Shown: positions 8,348 to 16,215 of the stretch, one piece after another
Layout: the number at the start of each line of letters is the position of its first letter
Numbering within the stretch: position 1 is the first letter of the stretch
Source: JBBQFI01 sp038321775
Lineage (GTDB): Bacteria > Verrucomicrobiota > Verrucomicrobiia > Chthoniobacterales > UBA10450
Length of the DNA: 64,000 nt
NCBI GenBank assembly: GCA_038321775.1
Contig: JBBQFI010000003.1
Coordinates: forward strand, 1-64,000
Direction: 5' to 3'
The notes under the pieces: generated by a model
What the model saw: only the letters and a program-made list of their open reading frames with translations
What the model was told of the DNA's origin: nothing
Databases searched by the model: none
Program-made: the position numbers and the translations under genes

Positions 8348-8932
8348 ATGAAACGCTGGGTCGCGTTTGGTTTTTGGTTCGCGATTCCGATCGGCTCTCT
8401 TTTTCCACAGGAGTCGCCACCCGACGCCGGGTCGTTCGAAGTTGAACCACCGATCCTGGTTCTGCCGGATGGCCGGCCGGTCGCCCAAGCTGAGCCTAGC
8501 CCGATTCCGAGCGGCGATGCCGCGCAACTCGAAAAACAATTGGATCGGGCGAAGAAAAGCGCAGCCTCTGCCGAACGACTTTATACGATGGGAGTTCTCG
8601 CGAAGGTCGAAGCGGAACAGCGCGCCCTGCGAGTGGTGCGATTGCAAGCGGAGTTGACTAAGGTACAGCTAGCCGAACTCCAAAAAACAACGACCGCCAG
8701 TGACAGCATGGTGCAGGTTCAGCAACCGGTTCACGCAGAAATGAAACTCGCGCTTGCCCAAGCAGCGACGGCGGCACAATCCGCCGCCCAAAATTTAGCG
8801 AAAGCCGAACTCGATGCCGCGATCTTGAATTTGCATCGTCAGCAGAAACTTCTCGCACTTGGCAGCGGACGAAAATCCGATGTCCAGCGTGCAGAAGAAA
8901 AATTGGCAACTCTGAAACAGAATACACCGTAA
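8348..8932 (+). CDS. Secreted coiled-coil protein with TolC-like helical repeats
   Basis: 194 residues. A short signal peptide (about 1-20) and a proline-rich linker precede Ala/Glu/Lys/Gln-rich helices (about 57-190). Two segments resemble the hairpin signature of outer-membrane efflux factors: AERLYTMGVLAKVEAEQRALR and LHRQQKLLALGSGRKSDVQRAEEKLA, each an aliphatic helix, a Gly-containing turn and a charged helix. It is far too short for a TolC barrel and may be a periplasmic coiled-coil protein. No family is assigned. Confidence 0.65.
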   Translation: MKRWVAFGFWFAIPIGSLFPQESPPDAGSFEVEPPILVLPDGRPVAQAEPSPIPSGDAAQLEKQLDRAKKSAASAERLYTMGVLAKVEAEQRALRVVRLQAELTKVQLAELQKTTTASDSMVQVQQPVHAEMKLALAQAATAAQSAAQNLAKAELDAAILNLHRQQKLLALGSGRKSDVQRAEEKLATLKQNTP

Positions 8933-9021
8933 CGCCTGCTTCTTTTGCCTAACGAGTTTCGGCGAGGAATTCGATGCAATAATTTCCGAGGCGTTCTTCG
9001 CTTTCTGATGAACGTTGCCGG

Positions 9022-9495
9022 GTGAGTGACCAAGCTGTGCTGCGCGCGACGGAGGAATATTTTCATTCAAAGATTCCTCTGACCCGTGCAATGGGCGTGC
9101 GCGTCATCGCGCAGGATAGAGATGGATTCGTCGTCGAAGCACCGGTGGCCCTAAATTACAATCATCTCAAAACCGGATTCGGCGGAAGCATTAATGCCGT
9201 GGCGACTCTGGCCGGCTACGGATTGCTTTGGTTGGAATTGCGCGATAACGCGAACTGTCATGTCGTCGTAAAAGAAAGCTCGATTCGTTTTTTGCGACCG
9301 GTGCGAGAAACCATTCGTGCGTTCTGTGAGCGGCCCGCGGAGATCGAGATCGCTGCTTTCAAAAAAAAGTTCTCGGGCACGGGGAAAGCGGCTTTGAAGT
9401 TGAAAGTGAGAGTTAAAGAAGATGACGCCATCGCGGCCGAATTCGACGGAACTTTCGTCGCGATCAAAACCGCAAACGAATCGTCTGCGCGATGA
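9022..9495 (+). CDS. Putative hotdog-fold thioesterase (YiiD C-terminal domain type)
   Basis: 157 residues from GTG 9022. The pattern IPLTRAMGVRVIAQDRDGFVVEAPVALNYNHLKTGFGGSINAVATLAGYGLL matches the thioesterase domain of the YiiD/FCoT-like group: an N-terminal helix, two strands, the NHLKTGFGGS turn and the central hotdog helix. The second half (HVVVKESSIRFLRPV...GKAALKLKVRV) gives the remaining strands. It would hydrolyse an acyl-CoA or acyl-ACP of unknown identity. It overlaps the following Gre gene by 4 nt (ATGA). Confidence 0.8.
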   Translation: MSDQAVLRATEEYFHSKIPLTRAMGVRVIAQDRDGFVVEAPVALNYNHLKTGFGGSINAVATLAGYGLLWLELRDNANCHVVVKESSIRFLRPVRETIRAFCERPAEIEIAAFKKKFSGTGKAALKLKVRVKEDDAIAAEFDGTFVAIKTANESSAR

Positions 9496-10001
9496 GCAAG
9501 GCGTTTACGCGGGAGGAAACGGACGGGCCGGATATTCCGGATCTGCCTCCTTTGCAATCGACCTTGCCGGAAGGCGCTCGGAATTACATCACGGCAACCG
9601 GCGCGAATAAGTTGCGCGAGGAACTTGCTGTCCTCGTGAACGAGAAACGGCCTAGCCTTGTTGGGATGGATGATCCGGATGCGAAACGGCAACTGGCCGC
9701 ACTCGATCAGCGCATTCATCGGCTCGAAGAAAGTTTGCAATCCGCGGAGATCGTTCCCGCGCCCAAGGGAGAAATCGACGCTGTCCGTTTTGGTGTCACG
9801 GTGACGGTCCGCGAAGATGATGGAGAAGAGTCCATCTATCGGATCGTCGGGGTCGATGAAACTGATATCGACCGTGGTTGGGTTAGCTGGCTTTCGCCGA
9901 TCGCTCGGGCTTTGATGAATGCAAAGTTGGGCGAGCGCGTGCGTTTCAAAATTCCATCGGGCGAAACGGAATTGGAGATCGTAGCAATGAGTTACGAGTG
10001 A
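9492..10001 (+). CDS. GreA/GreB-family transcription elongation factor
   Basis: 169 residues. The N-terminal coiled-coil (about 30-90) contains NYITATGANKLREELAVLVNEKRP, the classic GreB opening, and a helix returning through AALDQRIHRLEESLQSAEIV. The C-terminal FKBP-like domain (about 95-168) shows VRFGVTVTVREDDGEESIYRIVGVDETDIDRGWVSWLSPIARALMNAKLGERV. The Asp-Asp/Glu tip is represented by DDPD between the two helices. Such factors enter the RNA polymerase secondary channel and stimulate transcript cleavage. The 25-residue N-terminal extension with acidic residues is longer than in E. coli GreB. Confidence 0.88.
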   Translation: MSKAFTREETDGPDIPDLPPLQSTLPEGARNYITATGANKLREELAVLVNEKRPSLVGMDDPDAKRQLAALDQRIHRLEESLQSAEIVPAPKGEIDAVRFGVTVTVREDDGEESIYRIVGVDETDIDRGWVSWLSPIARALMNAKLGERVRFKIPSGETELEIVAMSYE

Positions 10002-10083
10002 GCGTGCGTCGGGTGCCGGTCGGAAGGATCGCCACGATGGATTTGAGATCGACATTATCGATCGCAACTTTTTCAATCGCGCG

Positions 10084-11760
10084 ATGCACCGCTCGTTTCT
10101 TTTCGCTGGCTGCTTGATCGCAACAATCTCGTCGTCGTTCGCCGCAACGGATTTTGACGTCATCATTAAGGACGGAACCGTTTATGACGGAACGGGCGGC
10201 GAAGGAAGGCACGTTGATCTGGCCATCCGCGGCGATCGCATCGTCGGAGTGGGCGATTTCAAAACCGCGAATGCGAAAACGGTCGTCGACGCCACCGGCC
10301 TCGCGGTTGCGCCCGGTTTCATCAACATGCTCTCGTGGTCGACGGATTCGTTGATCGAAGACGGAAAGTCGCAAAGTGAGATTCGGCAGGGCGTCACCAC
10401 GGAAATCATGGGTGAAGGCGAATCGATGGGACCGGTGAACGATCGGGTGCGCGAAAAAATGCTGCGCGATCAGAAAGATATTCATTACGAAATTAAATGG
10501 AACACGCTCGCGGAGTATCTGCAGTATCTGGAGAAGCGCGGAATTTCCTGCAATGTCGCGTCGTTTGTCGGCGCCACCACGATCCGTGAAAATGTCATCG
10601 GTTTTGATGACAAAGCGCCGACTCCGCAACAACTCGACGAGATGCGTGAGTTGGTGCGAAAAGAGATGGAAGCGGGCGCGCTTGGCATCGGCACGTCGCT
10701 GATCTATCCGCCGGCGTTTTATGCGAAGACGGAAGAGCTCATCGAACTTTGTAAAGTCGCGGCGAAGTATCAGGGGAAATACATTTCACACATGCGCAGC
10801 GAAGGCAGTGGTGTGTTCGCGGCGCTTGATGAATTGATTCGGATCAGTCGCGAAGCAAAAATCCCGGCGGAAATTTACCACATCAAAACGGCCGGGAAGC
10901 AAAATTGGTCGAAGCAGGATGAATTCCTTTCGCGGATTGAAGCGGCGCAAAATGAGGGACTTAAAATTCGTGCGAACATGTACACTTACACCGCGGCCGG
11001 AACCGGATTGGATGCGTGCCTTCCGCCATGGACTGAGAACGGCGGATACCCCGCGTTATTCAAACGACTGCGCGACCCCGCGACGCGAGCAAAAATTGCG
11101 GCGGAGGTGAAAGTTTCGAATGACACCTGGGAAAATTTATACATTGGCGCGGGCTCGCCGGATAAAATTCTTCTAGTTGGTTTCAAATCCGAAAAATTAA
11201 AACCGCTCACGGGGAAGTCGCTCGCGGAAGTGGCAAAGATGCGCGGCAAAGATCCAATCGAAACGATCATGGACCTGATCGCGGAAGATGAATCGCGCAT
11301 CGACACGATTTATTTTTTGATGTCGGAGGAAAATGTAAAAAAGGAATTGGCGAAGCCGTGGATTTCGTTTGGCTCCGATGAAGCGTCGCAGGCACCGGAG
11401 GGCGTTTTTCTGAAATCAAATCCGCATCCGCGCGCTTACGGAAATTTCGCGCGCGTTCTCGGGAAATATTCACGCGATGAAAAGGTCATCACGCTACCGG
11501 AGGCGATCCGCAGATTAAGTGCGTTGCCCGCGACGAATCTGGGGCTCGATCATCGAGGATTCTTAAAGGAAGGAATGTTCGCGGATGTGGTGGTGTTTGA
11601 TCCAGCAACGATTACCGACCGCGCGACCTACGATAAGCCGCACCAATACGCGGTGGGGATGAAATATGTTTTCGTGAACGGCGGGCAGGTGATCAAAGAT
11701 GGTGAGCATACTGGCGCGAAACCCGGCCGGGCTCTCTGGGGCCCGGGCAAGATGCACTGA
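10084..11760 (+). CDS. Secreted D-aminoacylase-like amidohydrolase lacking the HxH motif
   Basis: 558 residues, signal peptide about 1-21. The amidohydrolase composite domain begins FDVIIKDGTVYDGTGGEGRHVDLAIRGDRIVGVG. In D-aminoacylases the strand APGFID is followed by HTH(D) metal ligands; here it reads APGFINMLSWSTDSL, with no His at about 82-88. The Cys ligand after VTT is also absent (VTTEIMGEGESMG). Ligands of the second metal remain, ISHMRSEG (H236) and EIYHIK (H266), as does a downstream FGSDEASQ Asp. The protein therefore has an altered or mononuclear site, or a changed reaction. The C-terminal strand domain with ADVVVFDP is intact, so it is not a pseudogene. Confidence 0.83.
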   Translation: MHRSFLFAGCLIATISSSFAATDFDVIIKDGTVYDGTGGEGRHVDLAIRGDRIVGVGDFKTANAKTVVDATGLAVAPGFINMLSWSTDSLIEDGKSQSEIRQGVTTEIMGEGESMGPVNDRVREKMLRDQKDIHYEIKWNTLAEYLQYLEKRGISCNVASFVGATTIRENVIGFDDKAPTPQQLDEMRELVRKEMEAGALGIGTSLIYPPAFYAKTEELIELCKVAAKYQGKYISHMRSEGSGVFAALDELIRISREAKIPAEIYHIKTAGKQNWSKQDEFLSRIEAAQNEGLKIRANMYTYTAAGTGLDACLPPWTENGGYPALFKRLRDPATRAKIAAEVKVSNDTWENLYIGAGSPDKILLVGFKSEKLKPLTGKSLAEVAKMRGKDPIETIMDLIAEDESRIDTIYFLMSEENVKKELAKPWISFGSDEASQAPEGVFLKSNPHPRAYGNFARVLGKYSRDEKVITLPEAIRRLSALPATNLGLDHRGFLKEGMFADVVVFDPATITDRATYDKPHQYAVGMKYVFVNGGQVIKDGEHTGAKPGRALWGPGKMH

Positions 11761-11784
11761 AGTGCGATTGCCTAACGAGTAAAA

Positions 11785-11973
11785 TTAAACTTCGCGGCGA
11801 TGACCGGCCGCGTCGTAATCGTAAACTTTGCCATCTTCTTCGTCCGCGACAGTTTTGTGAGAACCGTCGCAATACGGTTGATTTTTCGACAGCCCGCACA
11901 TGCAAATGAAAACCGATTTTTCCTGCGGTTTGATTTCGAGGGGGCGGTTATCTGATTTTACGACTCGGCGCAT
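11785..11973 (-). CDS. CDGSH iron-sulfur domain protein
   Basis: 62 residues, from ATG at 11973. The 2Fe-2S ligand signature CMCGLSKNQPYCDGSH is complete (C24, C26, C35, H39), the three-Cys one-His pattern of mitoNEET-like proteins. These small proteins transfer electrons or Fe-S clusters. The reading frame is open upstream to 12369 but that part is the antisense shadow of the DUF1353 gene, so the short start is chosen. The gene is convergent with the amidohydrolase; the 24-bp gap contains an exact copy of the dispersed 10-mer at 11770. Confidence 0.87.
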   Translation of the reverse strand: MRRVVKSDNRPLEIKPQEKSVFICMCGLSKNQPYCDGSHKTVADEEDGKVYDYDAAGHRREV

Positions 11974-12013
11974 GATGAAAGGTAATTTGTTTGGGCAGAG
12001 CGGCAAGAGCCGC

Positions 12014-12640
12014 TCAATGTGACGCGACGGTGGCGCGCGCCTCGATTTGGTCCAGGCTGGGATCGTCGTTCTCGATCCATTTTTGAATCGCATCGACTTC
12101 GCCGGGATCGACGGCGGTGGCACGTTCCGCGGCCGGAGCCAGATCGCTTTGCTGTGCGGCAACCGCGCGGCGGATCGGATGTTTCCAATGATGACCGTGT
12201 CGGTATAACGCAAAATACATCGTCTTCGCTTCGACGACGCCAACACCGCTGCAGCGCAGCGCGGTGTAAAACATCCGGTCGGCTTGTTGCCACGGACGCG
12301 TCTGGTCGTCGTAGGCGACGTCGTGCAAGACGGAAGCAGCGCGATATCTTCCATCGAACGGTCCGCCAATGAGCGACCAAAATGCGCGCGGAATCGACGC
12401 GCCGTTAATTTTAGATCCGACCGGCGCTACCCAGACTACGCCATCAGGGTCGGTGTAACGCACTTCGCTCAGCAACGTCATGTTCAATCCATCCGGATCC
12501 CAGCGTGCATCCACTGGCCCGCTGAAGTGGCCCCAGCTTTGCGAACGTCGCGGCCGTTCTGCTTCCTTCGCGACATGATGAAACGTACACGCCGGCAAAA
12601 AGCATGTGGCGACGATAAGAGTGATGAATCTCTGTTTCAC
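12014..12640 (-). CDS. DUF1353 family lipoprotein
   Basis: 208 residues from GTG at 12640. The N-terminus (KQRFITLIVATCFLPAC) is a lipoprotein signal ending in Cys near residue 17. The conserved DUF1353 core is visible: VWVAPVGSKINGASIPRAFWSLIGGPFDGRYRAASVLHDVAYDDQTRPWQQADRMFYTALRCSGV, with HD and small acidic residues that could bind a metal. The family is phage- and envelope-associated, with unknown activity. The start lies 7 nt after the resB stop, so the pair is probably co-transcribed; a longer start would overlap resB. Confidence 0.8.
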   Translation of the reverse strand: MKQRFITLIVATCFLPACTFHHVAKEAERPRRSQSWGHFSGPVDARWDPDGLNMTLLSEVRYTDPDGVVWVAPVGSKINGASIPRAFWSLIGGPFDGRYRAASVLHDVAYDDQTRPWQQADRMFYTALRCSGVGVVEAKTMYFALYRHGHHWKHPIRRAVAAQQSDLAPAAERATAVDPGEVDAIQKWIENDDPSLDQIEARATVASH

Positions 12641-12647
12641 GATGCGA

Positions 12648-14612
12648 TTAGCGCGCTGCCGATGTGAGCGCAGTTTCCTGTTCGGTTTTTTGTGCCGGAC
12701 GCGCTGTCGGAAGAATCGGTGGCGCAGCGGTTGGTTTTCGAAATCCGCGCACATAAAACATCAGAAAAATTCCGATCACAATGAGGAGCGAGCCGATCCA
12801 TTTCAAAAGCCAGCCGGGATCGCGCAAAATCTGGATCGTGCTTTGGGAAAGGTTCTCCGGATTCCACGAAGCCTGCGACATTTTGAAAGTGAGGCCGGTC
12901 CAACTGCGCCACCAGGCCGTGGGAAAACTGAACGGATTATTCATCCAGCATTGTCCGGTCGCGTTGTCGCCTTCCGGAGTATTCACGCGCACGGTGCTCT
13001 TGAATCCCGCGGGCGTATCGCTGCCTTCGTTGCGTTTCACTTCGAACTCGAGCAACTCGAGACCGATCGGCAGTGGAATTTGTTTCCATCCGTACGCGAC
13101 CTGGATTTCTTGCGACGATGTCGGCATGGAAATTTGCCAGCCTGCTGGAACCCATTGCTCTATTATTTTACCCGCCTGTTCGACTCGCACGCGTACGCCG
13201 TCAGGCAAATCGTTCGCGGCCGTAGTCGCGGCTGAGACGGGATTGAAGTCCATCCATTGCACGGCGTGCGGTAAGAATTTGTCGACGGTTAATTGCCAAT
13301 CAGCCCAACCGGTTGGGAGCGGCTGGCCGGTCCTGAGTTTTCCACTGGAACGGCCGAACTTGCGCGATGCGAGTTCGTAAGTGATCGCGCCGCTGTCCGC
13401 GATGAAGAGTGTAAGATGATTCGCGGATGAGTCCGCTCCTTCGGGCGGCATCGCCGGTGCACCACCAGTGGAAGCAGCGTGCGAGTCTGGAGCAGGCGCG
13501 ACTGGGACGGCGTTGCCTTTTAACGTAACGACGACGGCGGGATTGTTGGGCTTTTCGGAAAGCGTTCCCGGTTTGCCGTTCGTGATCCGAAAATCGGGCC
13601 AATAGTCTTCAATCTTTAAAGTGAAAGGGCTGCCTTCGATCGGTTTTTCCTTTCCCAGATTTTCCGCGACGTCCAAGGTCCAGCTCTTCCCTGCGATGTT
13701 GACGACGACAGTTCCCTTGTTGCCGCCCTGCGGCGCAGTGAGTTGAATTTTCGCGCCGCTGCTTCCGCCTTTCGCCACTTTCGCGATCTGATCCTGAGGC
13801 GCTTTGGCAAAAACGAAAATCGATTCTTCGATCTCTACCGCGGAATCATTTTTTGACTCGTTAGGCGAAGAGGTTTGCGGAAGTGGCGGCGCCGTGCCGC
13901 GTTTCAATTCAATATTGGCGAGACCCATCCCGAAACTCCCGTGCTGCGGATCGTCGGCCAGCAACCAGCTCTCGAGATGCTGGCCCATCATCGCAGTGCT
14001 GATGGTGAAATGCAGCGCGGGAACTCCGGCTTCGTTTACCGATTTCGGATTGAGCTTCGCTTCGATCGCGGGCGCGTAGCCAATGAGACTCAAGCGCGCG
14101 CCTGAAGCGAGCGGGCCCAGATCGCGCGGATTCTGCGGTGTCGGCGGATGGTGAATGAAATCCGCCGGATAACCTTTGATGATTCCGTCGCTATCGTGAA
14201 CGCGAAGCTGGTGTTGATCGACGAGCAGTCGGTTGCTCGGTGGTTCGCCTTTGAACAACGTGATCGTTCCTTCAATTCCCCAAATGCGACCAATGAGCGA
14301 TCCGGTAAGAAGCGTGATGATGCCAAGATGCGTGATGAGAAATGCGACGTGATGTTTCCGCCACGGCCAGCGCGACAAAGCGGAAACGGTGAGGTTCGTC
14401 GCGAGAAAGACGAGCCAGAGATTGAACCACGGCGCGCCGTAAACGTATGCGCGCGCCACTTTCGCATCGAAGCTCGATTCGTAGATCGTGCCGGCAATGG
14501 CGCCAATGATCAGGACCGCGAGAAGAACGACCGCCAATTTCAGCGACGCAAAAAACCGAAACACGGAATTGCGCTGCCAGTTCGGGCGAGTGACGGAAGA
14601 GTTCGCAGCCAT
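12648..14612 (-). CDS. resB: ResB-like cytochrome c biogenesis protein
   Basis: 654 residues. Three N-terminal membrane spans (about 23-45, 60-78, 88-108) with FRFFASLKLAVVLLAVLIIGAIAGTIYES match the ResB/Ccs1 opening; a large periplasmic region (about 115-600) and a final span (about 605-625, LLKWIGSLLIVIGIFLMFYV) complete the topology. ResB works with ResC/CcsA to deliver heme to apocytochromes in system II. No ccsA is next to it here, unlike in many genomes. A long, probably disordered stretch with PAPDSHAASTGGAPAMPPEG occurs around residue 385. The monoheme cytochromes at 53-55 kb are possible clients. Confidence 0.85.
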   Translation of the reverse strand: MAANSSVTRPNWQRNSVFRFFASLKLAVVLLAVLIIGAIAGTIYESSFDAKVARAYVYGAPWFNLWLVFLATNLTVSALSRWPWRKHHVAFLITHLGIITLLTGSLIGRIWGIEGTITLFKGEPPSNRLLVDQHQLRVHDSDGIIKGYPADFIHHPPTPQNPRDLGPLASGARLSLIGYAPAIEAKLNPKSVNEAGVPALHFTISTAMMGQHLESWLLADDPQHGSFGMGLANIELKRGTAPPLPQTSSPNESKNDSAVEIEESIFVFAKAPQDQIAKVAKGGSSGAKIQLTAPQGGNKGTVVVNIAGKSWTLDVAENLGKEKPIEGSPFTLKIEDYWPDFRITNGKPGTLSEKPNNPAVVVTLKGNAVPVAPAPDSHAASTGGAPAMPPEGADSSANHLTLFIADSGAITYELASRKFGRSSGKLRTGQPLPTGWADWQLTVDKFLPHAVQWMDFNPVSAATTAANDLPDGVRVRVEQAGKIIEQWVPAGWQISMPTSSQEIQVAYGWKQIPLPIGLELLEFEVKRNEGSDTPAGFKSTVRVNTPEGDNATGQCWMNNPFSFPTAWWRSWTGLTFKMSQASWNPENLSQSTIQILRDPGWLLKWIGSLLIVIGIFLMFYVRGFRKPTAAPPILPTARPAQKTEQETALTSAAR

Positions 14613-14739
14613 TAGTGAACCGTTATTTTCCGCGAGATACGCAGCGGTTCAATCGTCTATTTGGCGGCAACCGGTGCGGAGGTCGATGCATCTGCGGACT
14701 GCACTTGTTCATTTCGTCGGGTTGAACGAAAACAGAGCC

Positions 14740-15306
14740 GTGAACCAATCCCTTATCGCGGCCCTTCTGTTTGGCTCAGCATTTCTTAGCCAAGCGCAAA
14801 CTACTTCACCGGCTCCAGCCCGGATCGATCCCGAGAAGGAAAAGTTCATCAAATCGGTTTTAGAGCGAAGGCAGGAGGTCGAAATGGTGCAGGAACGTCT
14901 GCGGCAAGTGATGGAGGGAATGAGAGCCGCGATGCCGCGTGTGCCGGAAAAGTATTTCGAGAAATATCGCGCACTTATTTCGCTCGATGAAATGCGCGAT
15001 CGTCTGGTGGCGGTTTACGATAAACACTTCACCGTCGAAGAATTGAAAGCGGTGCTGCAATTCTATGATTCGCCTGCCGGAAAAAAAATGACTCAGGAAA
15101 CCGTGCCGATCTTGCGCGAATCGATGGATTTCGCACAACAAATGTCAAAACGGGCCATGGAAGAGGTGTCAAAAGAGTTTCGCGCGGAAGAATTACTGGA
15201 ACGTCCACGCGCTGCCGGAGGCTCGCTCGGTCCGCCGCTGCCTTCGCCCCGCCAGGTGCAACAGTCCGGTTTGTCGGCTACGCCAGCCGCTTCGCCTTCG
15301 CCCTAG
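14740..15306 (+). CDS. DUF2059 domain secreted protein
   Basis: 188 residues from GTG 14740, which begins a signal peptide (MNQSLIAALLFGSAFLSQAQ). The DUF2059 signature is clear in the middle: YDKHFTVEELKAVLQFYDSPAGKKMTQETVPIL. The C-terminal ~30 residues are proline-rich and probably disordered. An alternative start at ATG 14686 has a GGAGG only 3 nt upstream but would place ~18 residues before the signal sequence. The function of DUF2059 proteins is unknown; most are periplasmic. It is divergent from resB. Confidence 0.8.
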   Translation: MNQSLIAALLFGSAFLSQAQTTSPAPARIDPEKEKFIKSVLERRQEVEMVQERLRQVMEGMRAAMPRVPEKYFEKYRALISLDEMRDRLVAVYDKHFTVEELKAVLQFYDSPAGKKMTQETVPILRESMDFAQQMSKRAMEEVSKEFRAEELLERPRAAGGSLGPPLPSPRQVQQSGLSATPAASPSP

Positions 15307-15321
15307 CTGTTCTCGTTTCGC

Positions 15322-15786
15322 CTAGCTCGTCCAGGATTTCCACCGTTTGCGCAACGGCTTCACATAGCGATCGACATCAATGTCTTTGATGCGGTCTACG
15401 CCCTCTTTCATTGCGTCGGCGGAATCTTCGTATCTTCGCTTTACCGTTTTAACAAACGGCCAGAGAAACGGCAGCGAAAGAGTGCCCAGGCTGAGATTTC
15501 CCAGGGGCGATTTCACTTCGACTTCTTTTTCTTCCGAATGCGAAGCGTAGCGAATGGCCAGCCCGATCGCTAATCCAATGGCAAGCGCACCGATCACGGT
15601 CGGCACCGGATTTTCACGCAGAAAAAATTCCGTTCGCTCGCGCGCCCGGCCGACTTTCTGTCGCGTGCTTTCCCATGTGTCATCGCCCACCTCGCCAAAT
15701 TTCCCCGGTTCCCCGCGAGATGGCATCGATGCTGCCAGCGGATCGTCCTCCATGAACTCGTCCCCATTCGGATTAATCATATTCAT
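15322..15786 (-). CDS. Small membrane-anchored protein, DUF883/YqjD-like
   Basis: 154 residues. An acidic N-terminus is followed by a helix with WESTRQKVGRARERTEFFLRENPVPTVIGALAIGLAIGLAIRYA, the ElaB/YqjD/DUF883 arrangement in which an amphipathic helix, the RENP motif and a Gly-rich span sit together. A second hydrophobic stretch (SLGTLSLPFLWPF) and a charged C-terminal helix follow. YqjD-type proteins tether ribosomes at the inner membrane in stationary phase; this role is not shown here. Start could be Met1 or Met3. Confidence 0.7.
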   Translation of the reverse strand: MNMINPNGDEFMEDDPLAASMPSRGEPGKFGEVGDDTWESTRQKVGRARERTEFFLRENPVPTVIGALAIGLAIGLAIRYASHSEEKEVEVKSPLGNLSLGTLSLPFLWPFVKTVKRRYEDSADAMKEGVDRIKDIDVDRYVKPLRKRWKSWTS

Positions 15787-15881
15787 ATTTCGTTTTTCAG
15801 TGGGTCCCTGCGCCTCTTAGAATTTTTTGCTTCACATCCGTTGCCATGCCGAGTCGCGAAACCATTAGGATAGGAGCTAAT

Positions 15882-16199
15882 ATGGACGAAAAATCAGGAA
15901 GCGACTCGAAAAAGATTGATTGGCGCGAGCATCATGCCCATCAGCCTTACGCCGGTGACAAACGTGGCTACGAAGATTACGTACCCGCTTATCACTCGGC
16001 GCAGGCCGCATTTGCCAAGCATCGCGGCAAAAAGTTCGAAGAAATCGAAGATGACCTGGCGTTGGAATACGGAAAACATCAGGTCGGCACAGCCCTGCCG
16101 TGGGATGAAGCGCTACCGGCGGTGCGGTCGGCGTGGGATAAACTAGGCGGAGTGATTTCGCCGCGCGATCCCAGCCGTGGAATTCGCAGCGGAATGTAA
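15882..16199 (+). CDS. Small acidic hypothetical protein
   Basis: 105 residues from ATG 15882, chosen because TAGGAG lies 6 nt upstream; an earlier in-frame ATG at 15846 has no such site. The protein is hydrophilic and rich in Asp, Glu, Lys and His, with WREHHAHQPYAGDKRGYEDYVPAYHSAQAAFAKHRGKKFEEIEDDLALEYGKH. This resembles small soluble stress-associated proteins encoded near DUF883-type genes, as here. No signal peptide or membrane segment. Function unknown. Confidence 0.75.
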   Translation: MDEKSGSDSKKIDWREHHAHQPYAGDKRGYEDYVPAYHSAQAAFAKHRGKKFEEIEDDLALEYGKHQVGTALPWDEALPAVRSAWDKLGGVISPRDPSRGIRSGM

Positions 16200-16215
16200 T
16201 CCCCGGTGTGCGCGT

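Noticed and set aside
9258..10166. 302-codon minus-strand frame over the thioesterase and Gre genes
   Set aside because: Antisense shadow of two well-supported genes with no domain of its own.
11974..12369. Longer form of the CDGSH gene
   Set aside because: The upstream part is antisense within the DUF1353 gene; the 62-residue form alone matches the CDGSH family.
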